Below are positions 51,130 through 60,186 of a stretch of DNA of 64,000 nucleotides, piece by piece; positions within the stretch are counted from its first letter, which is position 1, and each line of letters opens with the position of its first letter. The notes beneath the pieces were generated by a model. It ran no database searches. It was given only the letters and a program-made list of their open reading frames with translations, and was not told the DNA's origin. A program made the position numbers and the translations under genes. Source of the stretch: JBBIQV01 sp964555285 (lineage in GTDB: Bacteria > Nitrospirota > Nitrospiria > Nitrospirales > Nitrospiraceae); contig CAZKRM010000009.1 in assembly GCA_964555285.1 (NCBI GenBank), forward strand, positions 1-64,000, given 5' to 3'.

Positions 51130-51930
51130 TTACAATTCAACCGGCGAACGCAGTCTGTCGGTGGACGGTGCGTCAGCGGGCACAGTATGAGCCGGATTCA
51201 ATCCGGAATCGGTTCTCGCGGCCCACTCGATCCGGAAGACGTCGGCAAAATGCCTTGCGAGCGAGGTCCTCACTTGGGACTCGGCCGGTGGATTCCCCAG
51301 AACGCCGGCCATTGACGTGACCCGGCAGTTCGCCAGGCCACAGGGGACGATGCGGGAAAAGGGTGTCAGATCGACGGACACGTTCAACGAGAAGCCGTGC
51401 ATGGTGATGCCGCGTGAGATGCGAACCCCCATCGCCGCAATCTTCGCGGGCGACTCGTGTCCCACCCACACGCCGGGCAAGTTGTCGAGGCGACGGCCGG
51501 CGATGCTCCACTCGGCCAACGTCCGGACGATCACCTCTTCCAGCAACCGCATGTAGGATTTAGGACCGGAACAATAGTCCCTCAGACGCAGGATCGGATA
51601 GCCGACCACTTGGCCGGGGCCGTGATAGGTGACAGAACCGCCGCGGTCGGCGTGATAGACGGCGTAGCCATCTGACCGCAGGGCTTCCACGTCGCCGGTC
51701 CAGTGGGTGTCCTTCGTACTGCGTCCCAGCGTGTACACCGGATCATGTTCGAGCAGGAGCAGCGTGTCCGGCCGCTGATCGTTCGCACGCTCTTCGTGCA
51801 AGGTTCGCTGAAGTTCCCACGCGGAGGCGTATGAAACCCGATCGAAGAGGTGCAACAGGCCGGGCCTGTTGGTCTGCGCCATCGGGGGAGAGTCACGGAG
51901 AGGATCGGCCTGCATAGCGAGAAGGGTCAT
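51130..51930 (-). CDS. lipB: lipoyl(octanoyl) transferase
   Basis: A 266-residue protein with the LipB blocks TLLLLEHDPVYTLGRS, YHADRGGSVTYHGPGQVVGYPI, LDNLPGVWVG, KIAAMGVRISRGITMHGFSLNV (catalytic Lys) and FSRIVPCGLANCRVTSM (catalytic Cys in PCG). It moves octanoate from acyl carrier protein to lipoyl domains. Extra residues at both ends exceed the usual 210-220; a later ATG at 51882 is an alternative start. Confidence 0.92.
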   Translation of the reverse strand: MTLLAMQADPLRDSPPMAQTNRPGLLHLFDRVSYASAWELQRTLHEERANDQRPDTLLLLEHDPVYTLGRSTKDTHWTGDVEALRSDGYAVYHADRGGSVTYHGPGQVVGYPILRLRDYCSGPKSYMRLLEEVIVRTLAEWSIAGRRLDNLPGVWVGHESPAKIAAMGVRISRGITMHGFSLNVSVDLTPFSRIVPCGLANCRVTSMAGVLGNPPAESQVRTSLARHFADVFRIEWAARTDSGLNPAHTVPADAPSTDRLRSPVEL

Positions 51931-51940
51931 GGGTGCAACC

Positions 51941-53047
51941 CTACGGCGTCATCCCCGGTATGAGCGCTTTGTTCAGTGTCACCGTGGCTCCTCCATTTCG
52001 CCCTTGCAGAGTCAGTTGGATAGACGTCTGGTCTCCGTTTCGTAACAGGGCGTGCCAGAAGTCTCCCATGTTGTAAATCTGATGGGAGTCCACCGCCGTG
52101 ATCACGTCGCCGGACTGGAGGCCGGCTTGGCCGGCCGGCTTCGCCGGATCGACGTGCAGCGCCAGGACCCCGCGATCGGCCTCCAGATCGAAGCTGGCCA
52201 TGATACTCGGTGTGATGGTGACCGGGACGAAACCTAGGTCGGGCCGAAGCACCGATCCGCGAACGATCATCGACCGGATGTGCGGATAGATCGCGTCCGC
52301 CGAAATCGCGTAGCTGATCGCTTGAGCTAAAGGATCGACGACGACGTTGATTCCCACGACGTGACCGGAGAGATCGACCAGAGGGCCACCGCTGTTCCCT
52401 GGATTGATTGCCGCGTCCGTCTGGATGAGATCGTACAGTGTTTCGCCGTTGGGCGCGAGGACGGCTCGCCCCAGGGCGCTGACGACGCCGACTGTCACGG
52501 TTGACCCGCCCCGCGAGGCGAGAGGATTGAGGGGGTTACCTATCGCGACGACGGTTTCCCCGATTTCGAGAGACAGAGCCTGACCGAGACGAGCTGGGAC
52601 TAGGTCTTGTGCCGCGATTTTCACCAACGCCAAATCGAGCAGGAAGTCTCGAGCGACCACGCGTCCGGGCGTGAGTCGTCCGTTTGGCAAGCCGACGACC
52701 AAGCTTTTGACCCCCTCGACGAGGTGGTTGTTGGTCAGGATATACCCACCTTCATCGATGATGATTCCTGAACCGGATCCGGCGGGTGCGGAATGTGGAG
52801 AGGTGGCTGCAGCACCTCGTGTCAGGATCGTGACGACCGACGGGCGAACCTTCGCCACGACAGCCGGCACGGATAAGATTTTTTCCTTGGGATCGCTCGA
52901 CGCGGCCTCGGCATGGACGGTAGTCGGCGCGAACAAGGCCATGCCCAGACACATCAGTGCCCACGTGGCTAGTGTCGTGATGCGGGGGCATTGCGAGGGG
53001 GGATGATCGATCGAGGTGGTGAAGAACATGAACGGCGTGCGTTCCAC
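51941..53047 (-). CDS. HtrA/DegP-like trypsin-type serine protease with one PDZ domain
   Basis: A 368-residue exported protease. Signal peptide ending TTVHAEA, then the trypsin fold with catalytic His in ILTNNHLVEG, Asp in FLLDLALVKI and Ser in INPGNSGGPLVD, followed by a single PDZ domain (PAGQAGLQSGDVITAVD). One PDZ places it nearer DegS-like proteases; the peptide may be anchored by its N-terminus. Starts GTG 53047 or ATG 53029 are both possible. It is the first gene of the run with lipB and gdhA. Confidence 0.88.
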   Translation of the reverse strand: MERTPFMFFTTSIDHPPSQCPRITTLATWALMCLGMALFAPTTVHAEAASSDPKEKILSVPAVVAKVRPSVVTILTRGAAATSPHSAPAGSGSGIIIDEGGYILTNNHLVEGVKSLVVGLPNGRLTPGRVVARDFLLDLALVKIAAQDLVPARLGQALSLEIGETVVAIGNPLNPLASRGGSTVTVGVVSALGRAVLAPNGETLYDLIQTDAAINPGNSGGPLVDLSGHVVGINVVVDPLAQAISYAISADAIYPHIRSMIVRGSVLRPDLGFVPVTITPSIMASFDLEADRGVLALHVDPAKPAGQAGLQSGDVITAVDSHQIYNMGDFWHALLRNGDQTSIQLTLQGRNGGATVTLNKALIPGMTP

Positions 53048-53090
53048 AGGCCCATTCTCTCACAACTCGTGGGTTGGCGGAAGCTCCGAC

Positions 53091-53123
53091 AAACAAAACG
53101 GGCGAGGGAGCTTCCCCTCGCCC
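53091..53123 (-). terminator. rho-independent terminator after the sigma factor gene
   Basis: On the minus strand GGGCGAGG and CCTCGCCC form an 8-bp G+C stem around an 8-base loop, followed by a GTTTTGTTT tract. It lies 32 bases past the sigma gene stop. Confidence 0.8.
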
Positions 53124-53154
53124 GCCTGGTGTACGCAGATCCTCGGACCTGGCC

Positions 53155-54420
53155 TTACCTGATCGCGGTGAACAGTTGCCTGACCTCCGGCGTTTTCAGT
53201 TTCTTCAGCGCCTTGGCCTCGATCTGCCTGATGCGTTCCCTTGTCACCGAGAGGCTTTGACCCACTTGTTCGAGGGTTCGAGGCTGATCCTCCCCGATGC
53301 CGAATCGCAAGCGGATCACCGTCTGTTCACGTGGCGTCAGAGTGCTCAGGATGCGGTCGAGCTCCCTCGTCAGCTCGGTCCGGTGGACATGCGCATCGGG
53401 CGACACCGCCCGATGATCCGGCAACAGGTCGCCGAATTGGGTGTCGCCATCCCCGATGGGATTTTCCAGGGCGATCGGTTCCTGAAACGCCTGAACGGTG
53501 TCGTGCAACCGATCGGGTCGTATCTGCAACGCGCTCGCCACTTCCTCCAGCCGTGCCGGGCGGCCAAGCTGCTGGCCCAGCCGACGCGACACACGCAGGA
53601 TCCGGTTGGAGGCTTCGGTCTGATGGACCGGAATACGGATGGTTCGGGACTGGTCGGCTAACGCGCGCGTGATGCCCTGTCTGATCCACCAGGTGGCGTA
53701 GGTACTGAATTTGAATCCCTTGCGATACTGATAACGCTCCGCGGCTTTCATCAGTCCGATGTTGCCTTCTTGCACAAGGTCGAGCAACGTCAGGCCACGT
53801 CCTGTGTAATGCTTGGCCACATCGACGACCAACCGCAAATTGCAGCGGACCAACTCGTCCTTCGCCGTTTCCAGTACGATACGGGACGTGCGCAACTGCG
53901 TGAGGGAAGCCTTCAGTCGCTTGTGGATGGACGGCGCTGTCTTGCCCGAGCGCTTGGCTTCGCGCAACAGGGTGGTCAGACCGGCGTCTGCCTTGTTGAG
54001 CACGGTCGCGGAGAGGCCGCTCAGCCGTCGGATCTCTTGGAGTGTCCGGATGGCCGTTGCCGTATGCTCGGATCGCTTCACACGCGAGGCCGTCTTGATC
54101 GCCTGGCGAAGAGCGGTCCGGCTCGCGGAGGTTCCAACATCGATGCGCTTGGCGATCGTCACCTCTTCCTCTCGCGTCAAGAGCGGCCGCTCCCCGAAGG
54201 AATGAAAGTAGAGCGATTCGAGGACGAACGGCCCCTGCCGTTGAACCTCGCGCGGCTTCGCTTCCGGTGGTTCTGCCGACTCGGCGATCTCCGCCGAATC
54301 GCGGCCGATTGCGTCGAGCAGGCCACTGGCCTGGGCATCGTCCGCATCGAGCTCGACGGTGGCGGATACCTTCTCTTCTTGGTCTTCTTGTACGCGATCG
54401 AGACCGAAATCGTCATTCAT
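53155..54420 (-). CDS. sigma-70 family RNA polymerase sigma factor (RpoS/SigA-like, group 2)
   Basis: A 421-residue factor. After an acidic N-terminus (about 1-60), region 1.2 is near 66-93 (ESLYFHSFGERPLLTREEEVTIAKRI). A basic, helical insert of about 90 residues precedes region 2 (LVRCNLRLVVDVAKHYTGRGLTLLDLVQEGNIGLMKAAERY and FSTYATWWIRQGITRALADQ). Region 3 (RLGQQLGRPARLEEVASAL) and region 4 (LTPREQTVIRLRFGIG and TLEQVGQSLSVTRERIRQIEAKALKKL) follow. No region 1.1 is seen, so it is probably an alternative housekeeping-like factor (RpoS type) and not the primary RpoD. AGAGGTG lies before the ATG. Confidence 0.88.
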   Translation of the reverse strand: MNDDFGLDRVQEDQEEKVSATVELDADDAQASGLLDAIGRDSAEIAESAEPPEAKPREVQRQGPFVLESLYFHSFGERPLLTREEEVTIAKRIDVGTSASRTALRQAIKTASRVKRSEHTATAIRTLQEIRRLSGLSATVLNKADAGLTTLLREAKRSGKTAPSIHKRLKASLTQLRTSRIVLETAKDELVRCNLRLVVDVAKHYTGRGLTLLDLVQEGNIGLMKAAERYQYRKGFKFSTYATWWIRQGITRALADQSRTIRIPVHQTEASNRILRVSRRLGQQLGRPARLEEVASALQIRPDRLHDTVQAFQEPIALENPIGDGDTQFGDLLPDHRAVSPDAHVHRTELTRELDRILSTLTPREQTVIRLRFGIGEDQPRTLEQVGQSLSVTRERIRQIEAKALKKLKTPEVRQLFTAIR

Positions 54421-54719
54421 CTCTTCACCTCTTTCCCATTCCGTAGCGTGGGCGTCATCCGCTGGGATAGGCCAACGCTCTTACTCATACACCTATTTAG
54501 AGCCTGGGGATCGCGAAAAGGATTCGGTCCGCCGCAATGTTGCGCATCCCGATTGTTCTACCGACTCTACGGAGCAAATCCTATGCTGGATGGGTGACGC
54601 GCGAAGGCGGGCCGATGAAGATGGGAGAAAGGCCGAAGAGTCAAGCAGGTAGGCCGATAGATAAGAAATGTCTAATGATCGGGAGGCCTGCGGACTCCCG
54701 GAACACTGTGGCGGAAAAC

Positions 54720-55499
54720 CTATGGTGTCGCCTTCTTGCCCCACTCCTTGAGAAACGGCGCAATGGTGTCGATCGGGATCGGAAAGATCGTCGTGGAGTT
54801 CTTCTCGGCGGCGATCTCGACGAGCGTTTGGAGGTAGCGCAGTTGCAAGGCGGCCGGGTTCCGGCTGATCACGTCGGCGGCATCAGCCAGGCGTTGCGAC
54901 GCCTCGAATTCGCCCTGCGCATGGATGACTTTGGCACGGCGCTCGCGCTCCGCCTCGGCTTGCCTGGCGATGGCGCGTTGCATTTCCTGCGGCAGGTCCA
55001 CGTTCTTGACTTCAACGGCGGTGACTTTGACGCCCCACGGTTCTGTCTGTTGATCGATGATCCGTTGGAGATCGGCGTTGATCTGCTCCCGTTTGGACAG
55101 GAGGTCATCGAGCTGACTCTGCCCCAGCACGCTGCGGAGTGTCGTCTGAGACATCATGGACGTGGCGTAGAGGTAATCTTCGACTTGGATGACGGCTCTC
55201 TCCTGGTCCACGACCCGAAAGTAAATGACCGCGTTCACCTTGACGGTGACGTTATCCCTCGTGATGACGTCCTGGGGCGGCACGTCCATCGCCACCGTCC
55301 GCAATGTGACACGAACCAGCTTGTCGATGAACGGGATGATGACCACGACGCCAGGACCATTCCCGCCGATGAGCCCACGGGCCAGCCGCCCCCATCGGAA
55401 GATCACCGCACGTTCGTACTCCCGGAGAACGTTAAACCCCATCAGGATCAACACAGCTCCCAGAACCAGGATCGCGAATGGACTCGCTAACAGATTCAT
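54720..55499 (-). CDS. SPFH/band 7 protein (slipin)
   Basis: A 259-residue protein: an N-terminal membrane hairpin (FAILVLGAVLILMGFNVL), EYERAVIFRWGRL, GPGVVVIIPFIDKLVRVTLR, DNVTVKVNAVIYFRV and QAEAERERRAKVIHAQGE, the usual slipin/stomatin sequence order. It starts one base after the NfeD stop. NfeD/slipin pairs are widespread; the pair forms membrane microdomain complexes and slipin can be cleaved by the NfeD protease. Confidence 0.92.
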   Translation of the reverse strand: MNLLASPFAILVLGAVLILMGFNVLREYERAVIFRWGRLARGLIGGNGPGVVVIIPFIDKLVRVTLRTVAMDVPPQDVITRDNVTVKVNAVIYFRVVDQERAVIQVEDYLYATSMMSQTTLRSVLGQSQLDDLLSKREQINADLQRIIDQQTEPWGVKVTAVEVKNVDLPQEMQRAIARQAEAERERRAKVIHAQGEFEASQRLADAADVISRNPAALQLRYLQTLVEIAAEKNSTTIFPIPIDTIAPFLKEWGKKATP

Positions 55500-55500
55500 C

Positions 55501-56835
55501 TCAGGCCTCTTTCTTCTTAGAGAGGGGTTTGACATACAAACACAAGCCTTCCACGCGGGTCACTTCAGCTTCGTCGCCGGGCTGGAGCGGCTGCTCACTG
55601 ATGGCCTCCCAGAGTTCGCCATGCACAGCCAGTTGCCCGTGGGGAGCCAGCGCCGTTTTGACAATTCCCACCAGGCCCACCATCCCCTCGCGGCCGGTCA
55701 CCGGTTGCCGCCGCATCGCTCTGACTCCCATCCCGACGATAAAAAGCGAGAAGGCAGCGGCCAGCGTGACAACCGGCAGAATGACCGACCATGAAATCTG
55801 AAGGAACTCGGCATCGGTCTTGATCAGCATGACGGATCCGAGGATCATCGAGATGACCCCGCCGATGGCCAGCAAGCCGAAACTGGTCACGGTGGCCTCC
55901 AACACGAAGAAGACAATTCCGAGGAGGATCAACAGCACGCCTGCGTAGTTCACCGGTAATGATTGCAGGGAATAGAAGGCGAGGATCAAGCTGATCGCCC
56001 CGACGATGCCGGGTAGAATCGCGCCGGGGTTATAGAGCTCGGCGAGGATTCCAATGGTGCCGATCGTCATGAGCAGATAGGCGATGTTCGGATCGCTGAG
56101 TGCCTTGAGGAGTTCGAGGCGGAGCCCCATCGGGAATTCGCGAACGGTTGACTCTGCCGTTCGCAGGACCGAAGGGCCGGTCGGTAGCGACACCGGCCGT
56201 CCGTCCAATTGTTTGAGCAGCCCCGGCACGTCCTCCGCGACCAGATCGATGATCTTCAGTTTCAGCGCTTCCCGCTCCGTTACGGACACGCTCTTGCGCA
56301 CGGCATCCTCTGCCCAGGCCACGTTCCGCCCGCGTTGCTCGGCGATCGACTTGATGTAGGCCACGGAGTCGTTCTCGACCTTTTCCTTCATCGTCTTGTC
56401 CATCTCGCCCCCTCCCATTGCGACGGGGTGGGCGGCACCGATGTTCGTACCGGGAGCCATCGCAGCCACGTGCGCGGCGATGGTGATGAACACGCCGGCA
56501 GAGGCCGCGCGTCCGCCGGACGGAGACACGTAGACCACCACGGGAATTGCGGCGCTGGTCATATCCTTAATAATGAGGCGCATGGAGGTGTCGAGGCCAC
56601 CGGGCGTATCGAGGCGGATGATCAAGGCCTGAGCCCCGCTCTCTTGCGCAGAGGCGAGCGCATCGTGCAGGTACTCGGCGGCGACAGGGTTGATGACACC
56701 TTCGTAAGTGGCGAGCACCACGGACGATTCGGCTGGCGCGTGAGGCGGTTCCGCAAACAAGGCGGTGAGGCACGCAACGAGAGCGAGAATCAGCCGGGGG
56801 AGCAGCGAACGGGGACGGCTTCTCGGGTAATTCAT
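55501..56835 (-). CDS. NfeD family membrane protease (long form)
   Basis: About 444 residues. Signal peptide ending HAPAES, then a ClpP-class serine protease domain (IIRLDTPGGLDTSMRLIIKD, SPSGGRAASAGVFITIAAH with catalytic Ser, MAPGTNIGAAHPV and a Lys nearby), four or so membrane segments (about 245-385) and a C-terminal OB-fold NfeDC domain (GREGMVGLVGIVKTAL, ELWEAISEQPLQPGDEAEVTRVEG). This is the 1510-N/NfeD1b long type. Paired with slipin downstream. ATG 56835 with GGGA upstream is preferred. Confidence 0.92.
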   Translation of the reverse strand: MNYPRSRPRSLLPRLILALVACLTALFAEPPHAPAESSVVLATYEGVINPVAAEYLHDALASAQESGAQALIIRLDTPGGLDTSMRLIIKDMTSAAIPVVVYVSPSGGRAASAGVFITIAAHVAAMAPGTNIGAAHPVAMGGGEMDKTMKEKVENDSVAYIKSIAEQRGRNVAWAEDAVRKSVSVTEREALKLKIIDLVAEDVPGLLKQLDGRPVSLPTGPSVLRTAESTVREFPMGLRLELLKALSDPNIAYLLMTIGTIGILAELYNPGAILPGIVGAISLILAFYSLQSLPVNYAGVLLILLGIVFFVLEATVTSFGLLAIGGVISMILGSVMLIKTDAEFLQISWSVILPVVTLAAAFSLFIVGMGVRAMRRQPVTGREGMVGLVGIVKTALAPHGQLAVHGELWEAISEQPLQPGDEAEVTRVEGLCLYVKPLSKKKEA

Positions 56836-56932
56836 CGAGGTGTCCCTACCAATCAAGACCGTCGGCACAGTAATGTGGAACGAGCGTCTGGATCATACGG
56901 TCCACCCGATACCCTGTCAAGAAAGGAGGCGG

Positions 56933-57027
56933 GGGGTGGGTGCGGGGTCCTCCTATGCTCCCGGAGCCCGCGCGCTCGGAAGCACGCTCGCTCGACGGCC
57001 GCAGTTGGAGGACCCCGCACCCACCCC
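56933..57027. repeat. perfect 21-bp inverted repeat with 53-base loop
   Basis: The arm at 56933-56953 is the exact reverse complement of 57007-57027; each is G- or C-rich (GGGGTGGGTGCGG... against ...CCGCACCCACCCC). The loop (56954-57006) is itself G+C-rich with CGCGCGCTCGG. It lies in the 372-base gap between the NfeD gene and trmI. Confidence 0.85.
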
Positions 57028-57207
57028 GCATGAATGAGAACGAATCGAAGGAAGAAGAGAGACGTGAGGATGTGCTCGGTGGACGAGCGGAAGAGCAGGC
57101 AGCCCCATCGGCTACGGGGCAGAGAGAAAGAGGTAGTAGGGCAGCAGGACAACGTGCGGTCAGGTGTTGTTGAAAACTCAGAGCGGCGCTTCTAGAATGG
57201 GGCCACG

Positions 57208-58086
57208 ATGTCGTTTCTGCAAAATGGCGAACGCATTCACTTGGTCGACAAGAAGGGGCGATCGTACGCGCTGACCCTGAAGGCCGGGGATCGGTTTCAG
57301 TTTAGTGGAGAGACGATCCTGCACGATAGCCTGATCGGTAAGCCGGACGGATCGTTAGTGGAGTTGTCTCGAGGGAAGCGCATGCTCGCGTTGCGGCCCA
57401 CGTTCGGCGAGTATGTCGTGAAAATGCCGCGCGGGGCGCAGGTGCTCTATCCCAAGGACCTGGCGCTGATCACCATGTGGGCGGATGTGTACCCGGGCGC
57501 CCGCGTGTTTGAAGCGGGGACCGGGTCCGGTGCCTTGACGATGGCCCTATTGCGGGCGGTCGGGCCGAAGGGATCGGTCGTGACCTACGAAGCGCGGGAA
57601 GACTTTGCCCGGACGGCCGTGACAAACATCGAACGGTACCTCGGTACCCAAGCTACTCTCACCCTCTGCCGCAAGAACGCCTATGAGGGGATCGATCTTC
57701 CAGAAGATGGAATTCCTTTCGACCGGCTCGTGCTGGATCTGCCGGAACCCTGGCAGGTGGTGCCGCATGCGGCGAAGGTCTTGCGGTCGGGCGGCGTGTA
57801 TCTGAGTTTCGTGCCGACGGTCCCTCAAGTGATGCAGACGGTTGAAGCCCTTGAGCGAGCCGCCGTGTTCGGGATGATTGAGAACTTCGAGACCCTCTTG
57901 CGTACCTGGTCCATTCGAGGGAGAAGCGTCAGGCCGGATCATCGTATGGTCGCCCATTCCGGCTTCCTCACCGTGGCAAGGAAAGTCGAGCCAGGGCTCT
58001 GGTCCGGTGGTGGTCCAGCGCCGCTCGTGGCCGATGTTGACGATGGGTCAACCATCTCTGGAGATGCGGACGGGGAACACCAATGA
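57208..58086 (+). CDS. trmI: tRNA (adenine-N1-)-methyltransferase TrmI
   Basis: A 292-residue protein with the small N-terminal beta domain (GERIHLVDKKGRSYALTLKAG) and a Rossmann methyltransferase core: RGAQVLYPKDLALITMWAD, VFEAGTGSGALTMALLRAVG (SAM motif I), SVVTYEAREDFARTAVTN, FDRLVLDLPEPWQVV (catalytic DLPEPW) and LSFVPTVPQVMQTV. This is the bacterial TrmI family that makes m1A58 in tRNA T-loops. The C-terminal 30 residues are a non-conserved tail. Its stop overlaps the next start (ATGA). Confidence 0.92.
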   Translation: MSFLQNGERIHLVDKKGRSYALTLKAGDRFQFSGETILHDSLIGKPDGSLVELSRGKRMLALRPTFGEYVVKMPRGAQVLYPKDLALITMWADVYPGARVFEAGTGSGALTMALLRAVGPKGSVVTYEAREDFARTAVTNIERYLGTQATLTLCRKNAYEGIDLPEDGIPFDRLVLDLPEPWQVVPHAAKVLRSGGVYLSFVPTVPQVMQTVEALERAAVFGMIENFETLLRTWSIRGRSVRPDHRMVAHSGFLTVARKVEPGLWSGGGPAPLVADVDDGSTISGDADGEHQ

Positions 58087-58853
58087 GTCGGCTGCAGGGG
58101 AAAGTGGCGATCGTGACGGGTGGCAATGCCGGCATCGGGGAGGCGATTGCCAAGCTGTTTGCGCAAGAGGGGGCCGCCGTCGTCATCACCGGCCGGCGCA
58201 AAGAAGAACTCGAACGGGTGGTGAAGGAGATCGAGCGTGCGAAGGGCAAGGCGCTCGCCGTGACCGGATCCGTCACGGATGAAGTGCATGTCCGCGAGGT
58301 GGTCGCTCAGACCGTCCGTGCCTTCGGCGGGTTGAACATCCTGGTCAACAATGCGGGGATCGGCGAATTCGGGAAGAAGATCCATGAAACGGATGACGCT
58401 GCCTGGCACGCGGTCCTCGACGTCAACCTGACCGGCGTCTTCCGGATGACCAGAGCCGCGATCCCAGCGATGCTCAAGGACGGAGGCGGTACGATCGTCA
58501 ACGTGTCATCCATTGCCAGCTTGGTCGGGATCCCGCTGTGCTCCGTGTACTCCGCCTCAAAAGGAGCCCTGGATGCGATGTCCCGCTGTATCGCCGTCGA
58601 TTACGCGATGCAGGGGATTCGCTGCAATGTGGTCAATCCGGGATTGATCGACACCCCCATGGCGGCCAGCCTGCTGAGTAATCCTGACCAAACAGCGGAG
58701 GTGCTGAGTCATTACCCTCTTCGCCGCCCAGGGAAGCCGGAGGAGGTCGCGAAGATGGTGCTCTACCTGGCGTCCGACGACGCAGCCTGGGTCACCGGGG
58801 GGTCCTTCACCATCGACGGCGGGATGACGGTCTCGAAAGGAGGCTCTGTATGA
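58083..58853 (+). CDS. short-chain dehydrogenase/reductase
   Basis: A 256-residue classical SDR: TGGNAGIGEAIA cofactor motif at residues 12-23, NNAGIGEFG, NVSSIASLVG (active Ser region) and YSASKGALDAMS with the catalytic YxxxK, then PGLIDTPMA and DGGMTVSKGG. ITGRRKEEL after the second strand suggests NADP preference, as Arg follows Gly. Substrate unknown; FabG-like and sugar or alcohol dehydrogenases share these motifs. Translationally coupled to trmI and to the next gene by 4-base overlaps. Confidence 0.88.
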   Translation: MSRLQGKVAIVTGGNAGIGEAIAKLFAQEGAAVVITGRRKEELERVVKEIERAKGKALAVTGSVTDEVHVREVVAQTVRAFGGLNILVNNAGIGEFGKKIHETDDAAWHAVLDVNLTGVFRMTRAAIPAMLKDGGGTIVNVSSIASLVGIPLCSVYSASKGALDAMSRCIAVDYAMQGIRCNVVNPGLIDTPMAASLLSNPDQTAEVLSHYPLRRPGKPEEVAKMVLYLASDDAAWVTGGSFTIDGGMTVSKGGSV

Positions 58854-59197
58854 CAGGCAGGCCCATGAGAGACAGGCAGATCGTGCGCCGCCGGACCGTC
58901 ATCATGCTCAGTTTCTTGATGCTCTGTCTTCTTGGAATGCCGGGAGTGTCGGTCCCGGCGGACACCGGAACAGAGTTTCCCGGAACTGTCCTTTCGGTCG
59001 ATGCCGCCACAGGCAAATTCGCGGTGAAGAAAGACAGCGGCGGCACACGCTTCACCTTTGTGGCCAACGACAACACCCAGTTCGAAGGAGGCCCTAAAAG
59101 TATCAAGGAGCTCAAGCAGGGCGACCACGTCCTGGTTCTGTATCAGGTCACTGGCTCTCAATACATCGCGCTCAAGGTGACCGCGAAAGGAAAATGA
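58850..59197 (+). CDS. hypothetical exported protein
   Basis: A 115-residue protein with a basic n-region, a hydrophobic signal (TVIMLSFLMLCLLGMPGVSV) and a small beta-rich mature domain: GTVLSVDAATGKFAVKKDSGG, FTFVANDNTQFEGG and LKQGDHVLVLYQV. The layout resembles small OB-like periplasmic domains (DUF5666-type). It overlaps the dehydrogenase stop by four bases. Confidence 0.65.
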   Translation: MTGRPMRDRQIVRRRTVIMLSFLMLCLLGMPGVSVPADTGTEFPGTVLSVDAATGKFAVKKDSGGTRFTFVANDNTQFEGGPKSIKELKQGDHVLVLYQVTGSQYIALKVTAKGK

Positions 59198-59201
59198 AGC
59201 C

Positions 59202-59246
59202 ATCGGCTTTCAGCGATCAGCAAGCTGAGAGCTGACTACTGTCCGT
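59202..59246. repeat. word-like intergenic repeat before aroE
   Basis: The spacer is made of overlapping imperfect words (CTTTCAGCGATCAGC, AGCTGAGAGCTGA), with local inverted symmetry. It resembles in style the spacers at 8600-8692 and 60150-60180 but uses different words. Confidence 0.45.
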
Positions 59247-59261
59247 TGAGAGCGTTCAGAC

Positions 59262-60116
59262 ATGGACATCAACGCGCGCACACAGTTCTGCGGAGTCATC
59301 GGCAACCCGGTCGAACATTCTCTTTCTCCCTCGATTCACAACGCGGCCTTCCAGAAACTGGGGCTGAACTTCGTGTATTTGGCCTGGAGGGTCGACGCAA
59401 TCGGCGACGCGGTGAAGGGGCTTCGGGCCCTCGGCAACTTCCGTGGCGCCAGCGTGACCATCCCGCACAAGGTGTCCGCCATGCCGTTCCTCGACGAGGT
59501 GGACCAGACCGCGCGGTACATCGGGGCGATCAACACCATCGTGGCTGAGCAGGGCACGCTCACCGGCTACAACACGGATGCGACCGGGGCCATGCGCGCG
59601 CTACGTGATGGAGGTGTGACCTTCAAGGACAACCGTGTGGTGATGCTCGGCTCCGGCGGAGCCGCCCGCGCGATCGCGTTTGCATTGGCGGCAGAGGCGG
59701 GAGTTGCCCAACTCACGTTGCTCGGTATTGATGCCAAGGAACGTCACCAGCTCATCACCGATCTGCAAACAAAGACCGCGCTTCCGGTGCAAGAGGCTCA
59801 GCTCGATGAGCCGACACTCCGGCATGCGTTACCGGAGGCGCAGGTGCTGATCCATTGCACCCCCATCGGCATGCATCCGAAAGTCGAGGACACCTGCGTG
59901 CCGGCCGCGCTGCTGTATCCTGGTCTTACCGTGATGGACATCGTGTATAACCCACGCGAGACTCGCCTCTTGAAGGAGGCGAAGGCCGCCGGATGTCGAG
60001 CCATCCGGGGGCTGGAGATGTTTCTCAATCAGGCAGCGGTGCAATTCGAGCTCTGGACCCACCAAAAGGCTCCGGCTGACGTGATGCGCGCGGTTCTCGA
60101 ATCCCGTTTCTCATGA
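59262..60116 (+). CDS. aroE: shikimate dehydrogenase
   Basis: A 284-residue enzyme: FCGVIGNPVEHSLSPSIHN (substrate loop), GASVTIPHKVSAM with the catalytic Lys, INTIVAEQGTLTGYNTDATG with the catalytic Asp, MLGSGGAARAIAFAL (NADP site), CTPIGMHP, VMDIVYNPRETRLLKEAKAAG and GLEMFLNQAAVQFELWT. It reduces 3-dehydroshikimate to shikimate, supplying aroK next door and aroA at 23620. Confidence 0.95.
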   Translation: MDINARTQFCGVIGNPVEHSLSPSIHNAAFQKLGLNFVYLAWRVDAIGDAVKGLRALGNFRGASVTIPHKVSAMPFLDEVDQTARYIGAINTIVAEQGTLTGYNTDATGAMRALRDGGVTFKDNRVVMLGSGGAARAIAFALAAEAGVAQLTLLGIDAKERHQLITDLQTKTALPVQEAQLDEPTLRHALPEAQVLIHCTPIGMHPKVEDTCVPAALLYPGLTVMDIVYNPRETRLLKEAKAAGCRAIRGLEMFLNQAAVQFELWTHQKAPADVMRAVLESRFS

Positions 60117-60149
60117 TGTTCCAGTCTCGAAATTGTACGAGCGTCCTCG

Positions 60150-60180
60150 CTCCTCACGCCTTACGCCTCACGCCTCACGG
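60150..60180. repeat. short tandem words before aroK
   Basis: CTCACGCCTTACGCCTCACGCC-like sequence is three or four imperfect copies of a 9-base word (CCTCACG plus two) in the aroE-aroK spacer. Confidence 0.6.
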
Positions 60181-60186
60181 TGGCTG

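Noticed and set aside
54537..55490. A 317-codon plus-strand frame across the slipin gene
   Set aside because: Antisense of a clear SPFH protein; Asp/Arg/His-rich composition with no recognisable fold.
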